Below are positions 15,316 through 21,698 of a stretch of 21,698 bases of DNA, piece by piece; positions within the stretch are counted from its first letter, which is position 1, and each line of letters opens with the position of its first letter. The translations under genes and the position numbers were made by a program. This DNA comes from Candidatus Oleimmundimicrobium americanum (GTDB lineage: Bacteria; Actinomycetota; Aquicultoria; UBA3085; Oleimmundimicrobiaceae), in NCBI GenBank assembly GCA_002366545.1, contig DFBH01000039.1, positions 1 to 21,698 of the forward strand, written 5' to 3'. The notes below the pieces were generated by a model that was given only the letters and a program-made list of their open reading frames with translations, searched no databases and was not told where the DNA came from.

Positions 15316-16254
15316 TTAAGCTACAATCTTTACTATATAATAAACCGCATAAATCCCAATGAGTAAAAAAGCCTCTTTTCTTTCTAATCTCATTTTTCTT
15401 TTAAATAAAACCAAAACAACGAGGGAAAAGACGAATAAAGCAGGGATATCGAATCTTAACAAATCTTTATTTACGTTAAACCCCGATATGGCGGAACCGA
15501 TACCGAGCGCAAAAAGAGCATCGTATATATTGCTCCCAATCAAATTGCCAACGGCCAGGGATCCCGCTCCTTTCTTTACAGCAGAGAGCGAGGTAGCCAG
15601 CTCCGGTAAACTCGTTCCCACCCCCACTATCAAGATGCCAACCAAAGATTGCGTGATTCCCCACCTCTGGCTAATCAAAAGAGCGTTTCCCACCGTCAGA
15701 TTGGAAGAGTAAATAAGTAAGGCAAAACCCACAATCAACAAGAAGAAATCGAGCCAAAAAATACTTTTTTTTGGAGCCCTTTGGATTTTCTCGTGCACTT
15801 TCTCTTCTCTGTACAAAAACAAAAAATAAACTAAATAAATTAAAATTAATACAATTCCCTCTGTTCTTGAGATATGACCATCCAATCCAACCAAAAATAT
15901 CAAGGCAACTGAACCAAGCAATGCCAAGCCATCTCTTTTCAACTGTCTCTTTGTCATGATTAAGATACCGGACAGGCCAGCTATTCCCAGTGCCAAACCA
16001 ATTTGACCAAAACAGGTGCCGATGGTTTCTCCAACGATAAGTCCGGAGGTCTCGACCCCTCCCAAGCGATGAATTGCTCCCGTTATATGAACAACTACTT
16101 CGGGAAGATCAGTGCCCAATGCTAAGACAGTTAACCCGATAAACATTTGAGAGATTTTGTAATGTTCCACAATGCTCAAGGCACCCGTAATTACAAGCTT
16201 TGAACCGAACCATAGACCAGCCAGTCCCAAGATTAAAAGCATTAACTCAAGCAT
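15316..16254 (-). CDS. CaCA-family cation exchanger (Na+/Ca2+ type)
   Basis: 312 residues, about ten hydrophobic helices in two inverted halves, the usual size for prokaryotic CaCA exchangers, which swap Na+ or H+ for Ca2+ across the membrane. The second alpha-repeat is canonical: GVGTSLPELATS (Glu218) and GNLIGSNIYD (Asp245). The first has ALGTDLPEVVV (Glu52), but its second half reads GETIGTCFGQ where GNxxGSNxxN is usual. Gln84 therefore takes the position of the Asn that helps bind ion in archaeal NCX_Mj. Ion choice or stoichiometry may differ. AGAGGT lies five bases upstream of the ATG. It is first of a three-gene run with the anchored protein and the small lipoprotein. Confidence 0.88.
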   Translation of the reverse strand: MLELMLLILGLAGLWFGSKLVITGALSIVEHYKISQMFIGLTVLALGTDLPEVVVHITGAIHRLGGVETSGLIVGETIGTCFGQIGLALGIAGLSGILIMTKRQLKRDGLALLGSVALIFLVGLDGHISRTEGIVLILIYLVYFLFLYREEKVHEKIQRAPKKSIFWLDFFLLIVGFALLIYSSNLTVGNALLISQRWGITQSLVGILIVGVGTSLPELATSLSAVKKGAGSLAVGNLIGSNIYDALFALGIGSAISGFNVNKDLLRFDIPALFVFSLVVLVLFKRKMRLERKEAFLLIGIYAVYYIVKIVA

Positions 16255-16330
16255 TCTTTACCTCTTTTTTTAATTCATGCTCTATCTCAATTTTTATAAA
16301 ATATCGGGAAAAATAAATTACTGTTTCTAT

Positions 16331-17080
16331 CTAAACCTTCATCCTTTTAAACAAATACCCTCCCAAAAATATCATAAAGGTCGCGAATCCAATCAAGGCA
16401 AAAAAGCATACAGGAGGGCTTATTTGAGAAGTCCCCAACAGACCGGCTCTTATCCCCTCGACACCATACGTAAGAGGATCGAGATAGGTAAGATACCTTA
16501 AAAATGGAGGGAGGGTGCTTATTGGAAACACCGCACCGGAAAGTCCAAAAACCGGAAAGATTACAAAGTTCATGACGAGCTGAAAACCGTGCATATCTTC
16601 CATCGGCGAGGCAAAGGCGATTCCTAAGGCAGTAAAAGAGAGACCTATTAGTACCATAAATAAAACGGCAATCAAAAACCCCGCCACATTAGGAACACCC
16701 CCGCCCAGAAAAAGAGACAAAACCAAAATTATGAGCCCTTGAATGAGGGCGGTCGTGGCCCCTCCCAGGGTTTGACCCAACATTATCTCCACCCTTGAAA
16801 CGGGTGCCACCAGAGTTTCCTTCAAAAATCCAAACTGCTTATCCCAAATTATCTGTATTCCAGAAAAGACTGAAGTAAACAAGACACTCATGGCCACAAT
16901 GCCCGGAATAATAAATCTGATATAATCATGCTCCATTCCGGGAATATTAATAACGGAGTTTAGACCAAATCCAAGGATCAGCAGAAAAAAAAGGGGCATA
17001 CCCAAGCTTCCAACGATCCTGCTTTTTGAGCGTAGATAACGCTTTACATTTCTCAACCAAATGGTATATATTACACCCAT
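16331..17080 (-). CDS. ABC-2 type transporter permease (DrrB-like)
   Basis: 249 residues with about six hydrophobic helices, the normal size of an ABC-2 exporter permease. An amphipathic N-terminal IYTIWLRNVKRYLRSKSRI leads into the first helix. The conserved cytoplasmic loop GFLKETLVAPVSR, typical of DrrB/NodJ-like permeases, sits near residues 84-96 and contacts the ATPase. The C-terminal YLDPLTYGVEGIR is also typical. The ribosome site GGAGGAGAAG lies in the last codons of the upstream ATPase, 3 nt before this gene, so the two are coupled. The cargo cannot be read from sequence; relatives export drugs, lipids or polysaccharide. Confidence 0.9.
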   Translation of the reverse strand: MGVIYTIWLRNVKRYLRSKSRIVGSLGMPLFFLLILGFGLNSVINIPGMEHDYIRFIIPGIVAMSVLFTSVFSGIQIIWDKQFGFLKETLVAPVSRVEIMLGQTLGGATTALIQGLIILVLSLFLGGGVPNVAGFLIAVLFMVLIGLSFTALGIAFASPMEDMHGFQLVMNFVIFPVFGLSGAVFPISTLPPFLRYLTYLDPLTYGVEGIRAGLLGTSQISPPVCFFALIGFATFMIFLGGYLFKRMKV

Positions 17081-17083
17081 TTT

Positions 17084-18073
17084 TTATCTTCTCCTCCTCG
17101 CCTTATGCATCATTCGCATATGCTCTACAGAACCCGCCTCTTCTTCCCTTATGGTTCTACCCGTAAAATGTAAGAAAACATCTTCAAGGGTCGGTTTGTG
17201 AACATTGATGGACTTTATCTCAATGTTATTCTGACACGAAAGATCGGCAATTCCTGCAATATGTTTCTCCGCATCCATCACGTTGAATGTAACAAATCCA
17301 TCGTGTTGGTTGGAGGACTTAAACCACGAAAACTCCTGTACAAGAGGGCACAATGACTCAGCATCCGGAGTTTCCACAGTTATTAAGTCACCGCCTATAC
17401 CGTCTTTTAAATTTTTCGGGGTATCGAGCGCAATAATTTTACCTTTATCGATAATCGCCACCCTATCACAAAGCTTATCCGCTTCCTCCATATAGTGTGT
17501 CGTAATCATCACCGTAATTTTCTTCTCCTTATTTAGCTTTTGGATATATTCCCAAATATGATTTCTTGTTTGAGGATCCAATCCGAGAGTCGGTTCATCT
17601 AAAAATAATACTTTTGGCTCGTGAAGTAGGCCACGTGCAATTTCCAGACGTCTTCTCATTCCACCGGAAAATTTCTTAACGAGGTCATTTTTTCTTTCAT
17701 CTAACTCCACTAATTTCAAAAGTTCTTTAATTCTTTTTTCTCGTATATCCTTTTTAATATGATAAAGACGCCCGTGAAAATCCATGTTTTCATAGGCAGT
17801 AAGCTCCTCGTCTAAACTGGGATCTTGAAAAATAATCCCAATAGATTTTCTGACATCGTCCTTTTGGGTTTTTATGTTAAAACCATTGACATGGGCTTCC
17901 CCTAAAGTCGGTCCGAGAAGGGTTGCCAGCATCGATATGGTGGTGGTTTTTCCGGCCCCATTCGGCCCTAAAAAACCAAATACCTCCCCTTCTTTAACCG
18001 TAAAACTGACATTGTCTACCGCTGTAAAACCATTAAATTTTTTTGTTAAACTTTCAAGGATTATAATTTTCAT
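17084..18073 (-). CDS. ABC transporter ATP-binding protein (DrrA-like)
   Basis: 329 residues. All nucleotide-binding motifs are intact: Walker A GPNGAGKT (36-43), Q-loop FQDPSLDEELT, signature FSGGMRRRLEIARGL, Walker B VLFLDEPTLGLDPQTR and H-loop TTHYMEEAD. The ~100-residue C-terminal extension (after about 225, ending in an arginine-rich RRR) matches the DrrA/CcmA-like exporter subfamily. It drives the permease encoded 3 nt downstream. AAAGG sits a few bases before the ATG. The promoter is not clear in the 88 bp upstream of the gene. Confidence 0.93.
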   Translation of the reverse strand: MKIIILESLTKKFNGFTAVDNVSFTVKEGEVFGFLGPNGAGKTTTISMLATLLGPTLGEAHVNGFNIKTQKDDVRKSIGIIFQDPSLDEELTAYENMDFHGRLYHIKKDIREKRIKELLKLVELDERKNDLVKKFSGGMRRRLEIARGLLHEPKVLFLDEPTLGLDPQTRNHIWEYIQKLNKEKKITVMITTHYMEEADKLCDRVAIIDKGKIIALDTPKNLKDGIGGDLITVETPDAESLCPLVQEFSWFKSSNQHDGFVTFNVMDAEKHIAGIADLSCQNNIEIKSINVHKPTLEDVFLHFTGRTIREEEAGSVEHMRMMHKARRRR

Positions 18074-18161
18074 TATCCTTTCGCACCTTCTTTAACTTTT
18101 TATTTGCCCATACATCAGCAAGAACAGTGAAAACTAAAAAACCGAGCATTAACTAATACCA

Positions 18162-18296
18162 CTACCCGGAAATCAACCCTACAATATATAGGGTGAGAGG
18201 TAAACCCACAAACAATAAAAGTGCCTCACCCAAAACAAGAAATCTCTTTACCGCAATTTTCTGCTCAACTGTACCCTTATTGCATCGCCTAATCAA
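18162..18296 (-). CDS. Possible small membrane peptide overlapping the ZIP gene end
   Basis: A 44-codon frame starting at TTG 18296, whose TTGA overlaps the stop codon of the ZIP gene, ending with TAG at 18162-18164. It has a basic N-terminal part (LIRRCNKG, VEQKIAVKRF) and a long hydrophobic segment (LVLGEALLLFVGLPLTLYIV), so it reads like a one-helix membrane peptide coupled to the transporter. Weak points: no good ribosome site, only a TTG start, and the frame stays open upstream inside ZIP. It could be the tail of a decayed gene instead. Confidence 0.35.
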   Translation of the reverse strand: MIRRCNKGTVEQKIAVKRFLVLGEALLLFVGLPLTLYIVGLISG

Positions 18297-19105
18297 CCAA
18301 AAGCCACGTCGAGCACCATCATCACCACAAATCCAATCATTGCCCCTATGGTCGCTAAATCTGTATTTCCGCCACGTTGAGATTCGGGAACCAACTCTTC
18401 AACAACGACAAAAATCATTGCGCCCGCGGCAAAACTCAGGGCGTACGGCAAGATGGGCCGAGCCAGAAAAACGGCTCCCGCGCCAATTACAGCGGCAATG
18501 GGTTCAACTACTGCAGACAATTGACCATACCAGAAGCTTTTCAAACGGGACATTCCCTCGCGCCGAAGAGGCACGGAGACCGCAGCTCCTTCCGGAAAAT
18601 TTTGAATCCCTATGCCAATGGCCAAGGCAACGGCCCCTCCTAAAGTTGCAGAAGGAAAATCCGCGGCAACGGCACCAAAAGCAACGCCAACTGCAAGCCC
18701 TTCGGGAAAATTGTGTAAAGTTATGGCGAGGATGAGCAAAACGCTGCGACGCCAAGTCGTTTTTATTCCTTCGGCTTCCTCCATGGGAAAGTTGAGATGA
18801 AGATGCGGAAGCGTTTTATCGATTCCCCATAAGAAAAGGCTCCCTGTAAGAAAACCCGCCGCAGCCGGAAACCAAGCAGGAATATTTTTCCCCTTCGACA
18901 TCTCGATGGCCGGGGCAAGTAACGACCAGAAACTCGCGGCAATCATGACCCCGCCGGCGAACCCGAGCATCCCGTCAAGTACCCTTCTGCTTATATCCTT
19001 CGCCGTAAAGACAACGGCCGCGCCAAGGGCGGTTACCGCCCACGTAAAATAGGTCGCCATGAGAGCTTGTATAATAGGATGAAGGTCTCTAAAGAAATCC
19101 ATCAT
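18293..19105 (-). CDS. ZIP family divalent metal transporter
   Basis: 270 residues, eight predicted helices, typical for bacterial ZIP (GufA/ZupT-like) importers of Zn2+ and related ions. The metal-site motifs are clear: HNFPEGLAVG in helix 4 and QNFPEGAAV in helix 5, followed by VVEELVPES near helix 7. A short histidine motif (LPHLHLNFP) lies in the loop before helix 4. In helix 5, Gln replaces the His seen in some members. GGCGG lies upstream of the double ATG at 19105/19102. Base composition is more GC-rich than in the repair cluster; one line of this gene (18901-18960) is 39 of 60 G+C by hand count. A small overlapping frame follows it. Confidence 0.92.
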   Translation of the reverse strand: MMDFFRDLHPIIQALMATYFTWAVTALGAAVVFTAKDISRRVLDGMLGFAGGVMIAASFWSLLAPAIEMSKGKNIPAWFPAAAGFLTGSLFLWGIDKTLPHLHLNFPMEEAEGIKTTWRRSVLLILAITLHNFPEGLAVGVAFGAVAADFPSATLGGAVALAIGIGIQNFPEGAAVSVPLRREGMSRLKSFWYGQLSAVVEPIAAVIGAGAVFLARPILPYALSFAAGAMIFVVVEELVPESQRGGNTDLATIGAMIGFVVMMVLDVAFG

Positions 19106-19151
19106 GCTTCCGCCTTTGGCTTTGCAAAAACTTCAAAAAACTACTGCTTCT

Positions 19152-19826
19152 TTAGAAAACAGCGGTTTTAGCTGCCAGATGTCGAACGAACCACTCGGCT
19201 GCAAGCCGTGCGACTTCTTCAAGCGTTCCCGTCTCCTCAAAGAGATGAGTAGCACCGGGAACGATTATAAGCTCCCTTTCACCAACAAGTTCATCATAAG
19301 CTTGTTGGTTGAGCCCAATTACAGATTCATCAAATCCCCCGACGATAAGGAGGGTTGGAGCTTTTACCTTTGAAAGATGAGGCATCGCTAAATCGGGACG
19401 CCCGCCGCGAGAAACAACGGCAAAGATCGAGGAGGAACCCATTGCCGTAGCTTGTAAAGCGGCAGCAGCTCCCGTGCTTGCCCCAAAATAACCAATTCTC
19501 AAACCTTCACTTTGAGGTTGATTTTTTAGCCAGTTGGTGGCCAATATGAGCCGCTCCGTAAGAAGGTCGATGTCAAAACGGGTTGAATAAACCATATCCT
19601 CCTCTTCGGTAAGAAGATCGAAAAGAAGGGTCCCTATACCGGCTTTTCGCAAAATCCCTGCCACAAAATTATTTCTTGGGCTCAACCGACTACTTCCGCT
19701 CCCATGAGCAAAGAGCACGATTCCCTTGGTCCCCTCAGGCAAACCCAACATTCCCTCAAGGGAAACTGAATCTATGGGTATCTCCACCAACTCTTCATAA
19801 TCTCCAGAAGCTCTTTTTTTCACCAT
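19152..19826 (-). CDS. Alpha/beta hydrolase (dienelactone-hydrolase-like)
   Basis: 224 residues, no signal peptide. An HGSGSSRLSPRN oxyanion-loop region lies at 41-52. The nucleophile elbow GASTG has Ser117, with Asp166 in GGFDE and His194 in GATHLFEE completing a Ser-Asp-His triad in family order. Relatives are often found next to or fused to phosphoribosyltransferase-like domains; here it stands alone. The substrate is unknown; the family includes esterases and dienelactone hydrolases. The only ribosome site is a run of eight G (19833-19840 on the plus strand as C) six bases before the ATG. The gene is 46 bp upstream of ZIP on the same strand. Confidence 0.85.
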   Translation of the reverse strand: MVKKRASGDYEELVEIPIDSVSLEGMLGLPEGTKGIVLFAHGSGSSRLSPRNNFVAGILRKAGIGTLLFDLLTEEEDMVYSTRFDIDLLTERLILATNWLKNQPQSEGLRIGYFGASTGAAAALQATAMGSSSIFAVVSRGGRPDLAMPHLSKVKAPTLLIVGGFDESVIGLNQQAYDELVGERELIIVPGATHLFEETGTLEEVARLAAEWFVRHLAAKTAVF

Positions 19827-19984
19827 CGTGATCCCCCCCCAACTAAGAAACGTGCCTTTAACTTAAGAATAAATCTTTACTGAACCAACTTCAATAATTT
19901 TTAGATGTTCGGAAGAATTTAAACCATAGAAGCATCTTCCATTTGGTTCATTTACTAAAAGTTACACTGTTATCATAAGATACG

Positions 19985-20025
19985 AGATTGCTTCGCCCCG
20001 ATGAAACATCGGGACTCGCAATGAC
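19985..20025. repeat. Intergenic palindromic repeat (GTCATTGCGAG...GAAGCAATCTC type)
   Basis: Read on the minus strand it begins GTCATTGCGAG and ends GCGAAGCAATCTC, with a perfect seven-base hairpin CCCGATG-AAA-CATCGGG (19997-20013) in the centre and ATTGC/GCAAT outer arms. Repeats with these flanking words are widespread between genes in many bacteria. A fragment, CGAAGCAATCTC, lies upstream of herA at 4312-4323. There is no U-run, so it is not a standard terminator. Confidence 0.7.
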
Positions 20026-20044
20026 CAAGAGAGATGAGTGAGAG

Positions 20045-20728
20045 TTAACTTTTGCTCGTGCGGACCTCGTTTGAGAAGATGTGAGCTTGTCTTATCGGCT
20101 CGAGAATTCGGTATTTGCCGATTGTTTTAAGCGTTAAATCAACCGCTTTTTCAAGACCAATTTTATGACCAACGGAGACATAAATGGGCTTAACTTTTTC
20201 TCTTGTCCTCAATACTTTTCCAATCTCTTTACCATCTTTTAAGATTGAAGCCGTTGCGCCTTTTGTTTTCGCCAGCTCAAACACCTCGCCAACAAGGTTT
20301 TTCTTGGCCACCCCGATGCTGGATTTATTCAAAAGCACACCCAAATGACTGGCTATGCCTAATCCCCTTGGGTGAGATATCCCATGCCCATCGAAAAAGA
20401 TAATATCGGGTTCACGCTCAATCTTCTTGAAAGCTTCCAAAAGGACCGGTCCCTCACGAAACGCTAAAAGACCTGGGATATAAGGAAATTCGGCCTCCCC
20501 CTTTACCCAAGCTTTTTCTGCTACTTCTAAATCGGGAAAAGTAAGAATAACCACGACACCATAGAGCATATTTTCCTTCTTTGAGTAAGAGACATCAGCC
20601 CCGGCAACCAACTTTACATCCTCTATATTAAAATCCGAATCAAAGATGAGATTTTTCTTTAATTTGAGCTGAAGCTCTACCGCTTCTTTTGGAGTTAAAT
20701 TGAAGGAATGAGCGTAGATTGGTTTCAT
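20045..20728 (-). CDS. nfi: Endonuclease V (deoxyinosine-specific)
   Basis: 227 residues, full length. Endonuclease V cuts the second phosphodiester bond 3' of inosine (deaminated adenine) and starts its repair. The expected residues are present: Asp45 in AGADVSYS, the PYIP strand-separating wedge at 82-85, Glu92 in FREGP, Asp113 in FFDGHG, GISHPRGLGIASHLGV, GVAKKNL, KPIYVSVGHKIG, and His215 near the C-terminus. This matches the Thermotoga set (D43, E89, D110, H214). GGAG is five bases before the ATG. It starts 17 nt after the lipid-kinase gene stops, so they are probably cotranscribed. Confidence 0.95.
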   Translation of the reverse strand: MKPIYAHSFNLTPKEAVELQLKLKKNLIFDSDFNIEDVKLVAGADVSYSKKENMLYGVVVILTFPDLEVAEKAWVKGEAEFPYIPGLLAFREGPVLLEAFKKIEREPDIIFFDGHGISHPRGLGIASHLGVLLNKSSIGVAKKNLVGEVFELAKTKGATASILKDGKEIGKVLRTREKVKPIYVSVGHKIGLEKAVDLTLKTIGKYRILEPIRQAHIFSNEVRTSKS

Positions 20729-20745
20729 AAAATCTCCGTTTTTAG

Positions 20746-21615
20746 CTAAGGCACCAAAACCTCAAGGGCGCGTGGCGCAATCGAAAACTTCATCGGAGTT
20801 TTGCCGATTATCTCTCCGTCGGCCTGCACCAGTGCGGGCCCATCGGACACGATCTTAATTTTCTTAGCCCGATAATAACTTACATCGGAAAACCTTAAAT
20901 GACCGCCCGTTATGACCCCCTGAACATATTTAACGAAACTTGCCGCGGTTTTCCCTGTAAAAACACAGACATCGAGCAATCCGTCGTCGATCTTTGCCTC
21001 CCTGGTCACGCTGAAGCTGCCCGCGTAATATTTAGCGTTCCCCACTACAACGAAGTATCCCTCCGTGGGCTCATCATCTAACCTAATTCTAAGGAGAGAT
21101 GGCTTGTAGGTTAGAAGCGTCTTGAATCCTGTCAAGGGATAGGCCACATCTTTAAGCAATCGTTTTATTTCCGGCTTAACTTCGTGAACTACTTGAGCAT
21201 CAAAACCGACCCCCGCCATAAGAACAAAATATTTGTCATTTGCCTTGCCCAAGTCGATTCGCTTGTTTTTTCCGTCGATAATAATATCGCAAGCTTTAAA
21301 AGGATTGTGAGTAGGAATACCCACTTCATGAGCAAAAACATCCGCCGTTCCGGCAGGAATCAAACCAAATTTGATATTTTTTTTCGCTAACCCGTTTATA
21401 ACTTCGGATACCGTTCCATCCCCACCGGCAGCTATCACCGTCTTAATCCCCTCTTCTACCGCTCTTTCGGCAAGTCGCGTGGCTTGCCCTTCATGCTCGG
21501 TTACGTAAACAGTTAAATCAAAGCCGGCGATTTCGAGTCTGTTTTTAATCTTGGACAAATTTTTCTCTATCCTGCCCTGTCCCGCAATAGGATTTACAAT
21601 TAAAGCCGCCTTCAT
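20746..21615 (-). CDS. Diacylglycerol kinase family lipid kinase (YegS/DgkB-like)
   Basis: 289 residues. Soluble lipid kinases of this family phosphorylate diacylglycerol or related lipids with ATP at the inner face of the membrane. An N-terminal IVNPIAGQGR, nucleotide-binding AAGGDGTVSEV with GGDGT at 64-68, LIPAGTADVFAHE (usually GTANDFA) and GVGFDAQV are seen in order. The length fits. The GTAD variant is a mild deviation from GTAN. An almost perfect AAGGAG lies six bases before the ATG, and endonuclease V follows after 17 nt. About 80 bp upstream remain in the window; a TAAAAT box is there on the minus strand, but its -35 is poor. Confidence 0.92.
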   Translation of the reverse strand: MKAALIVNPIAGQGRIEKNLSKIKNRLEIAGFDLTVYVTEHEGQATRLAERAVEEGIKTVIAAGGDGTVSEVINGLAKKNIKFGLIPAGTADVFAHEVGIPTHNPFKACDIIIDGKNKRIDLGKANDKYFVLMAGVGFDAQVVHEVKPEIKRLLKDVAYPLTGFKTLLTYKPSLLRIRLDDEPTEGYFVVVGNAKYYAGSFSVTREAKIDDGLLDVCVFTGKTAASFVKYVQGVITGGHLRFSDVSYYRAKKIKIVSDGPALVQADGEIIGKTPMKFSIAPRALEVLVP

Positions 21616-21698
21616 GGCTCTCCTTTCTTAAAATTCCTTATGACTATTTTACCCCATGTTTATTTTTGCTTATGAGAAAAAGCTTTTACAAAAAATCA

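Noticed and set aside
18176..18194. Operator ACCCTA-N7-TAGGGT upstream of the ABC exporter
   Set aside because: The arms are only six bases and lie inside the possible small membrane ORF, so a regulatory call is not justified.
1..21698. CRISPR array, tRNA or rRNA genes, prophage
   Set aside because: No regularly spaced repeats of CRISPR length, no cloverleaf with CCA end and no phage structural genes were found by eye on either strand.

Overview
The window is a 21.7 kb piece of an AT-rich bacterial chromosome. Bacterial features are strong Shine-Dalgarno sites before almost every gene, TTG and GTG starts, a GGDEF/EAL-type signalling protein, a lipobox lipoprotein and endonuclease V. No rRNA, tRNA, CRISPR array, transposase or phage gene is visible, and the genus cannot be named from the sequence alone. 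Archaeal-type repair genes, a long Lon-like protease and abundant short repeats between genes suit an uncultured thermophilic or subsurface bacterial lineage, but that placement is inference.

Layout, left to right. (1) 1-2658: a DUF523 protein (minus), a degenerate-GGDEF/EAL protein (plus) and an MgtC/SapB membrane protein (minus) whose 3' end overlaps the EAL gene by 26 bp. (2) 2987-9715: the core of the window, four same-strand genes in the order nurA - herA - mre11 - rad50, the complete archaeal-type DNA-end resection set. mre11 and rad50 overlap by 14 bp. The other two junctions hold 346 and 229 bp of low-complexity, repeat-like spacer. (3) 9778-13042 (minus): a Lon-like AAA+ protease followed 1 nt later by a membrane-anchored ClpP-class serine protease, a probable two-protease operon with a promoter candidate. 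(4) 13289-14203: an unrecognised four-helix membrane protein. (5) 14204-14645: a gene-free stretch with a degenerate 13-bp tandem array, a 105-bp element with inverted-repeat ends and a potential three-way-junction structure. (6) 14646-16254 (minus): a CaCA cation exchanger, an unknown membrane-anchored protein and a 45-residue lipoprotein, tightly spaced. (7) 16331-18073 (minus): an ABC-2 exporter ATPase and permease. (8) 18162-21615 (minus): a possible small membrane ORF, a ZIP metal transporter, an alpha/beta hydrolase, endonuclease V and a diacylglycerol-kinase-family lipid kinase. Parts of this end are visibly richer in GC than the repair cluster.

How the genes work together: by family knowledge HerA (hexameric translocase) and NurA (nuclease) form one resection machine, and Mre11-Rad50 opens and processes the break before it. 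Having all four adjacent implies a self-sufficient archaeal-style recombination-initiation module in a bacterium. The Lon-like/ClpP-class pair probably serves protein quality control at the membrane. The right half is mostly envelope and ion-homeostasis functions.
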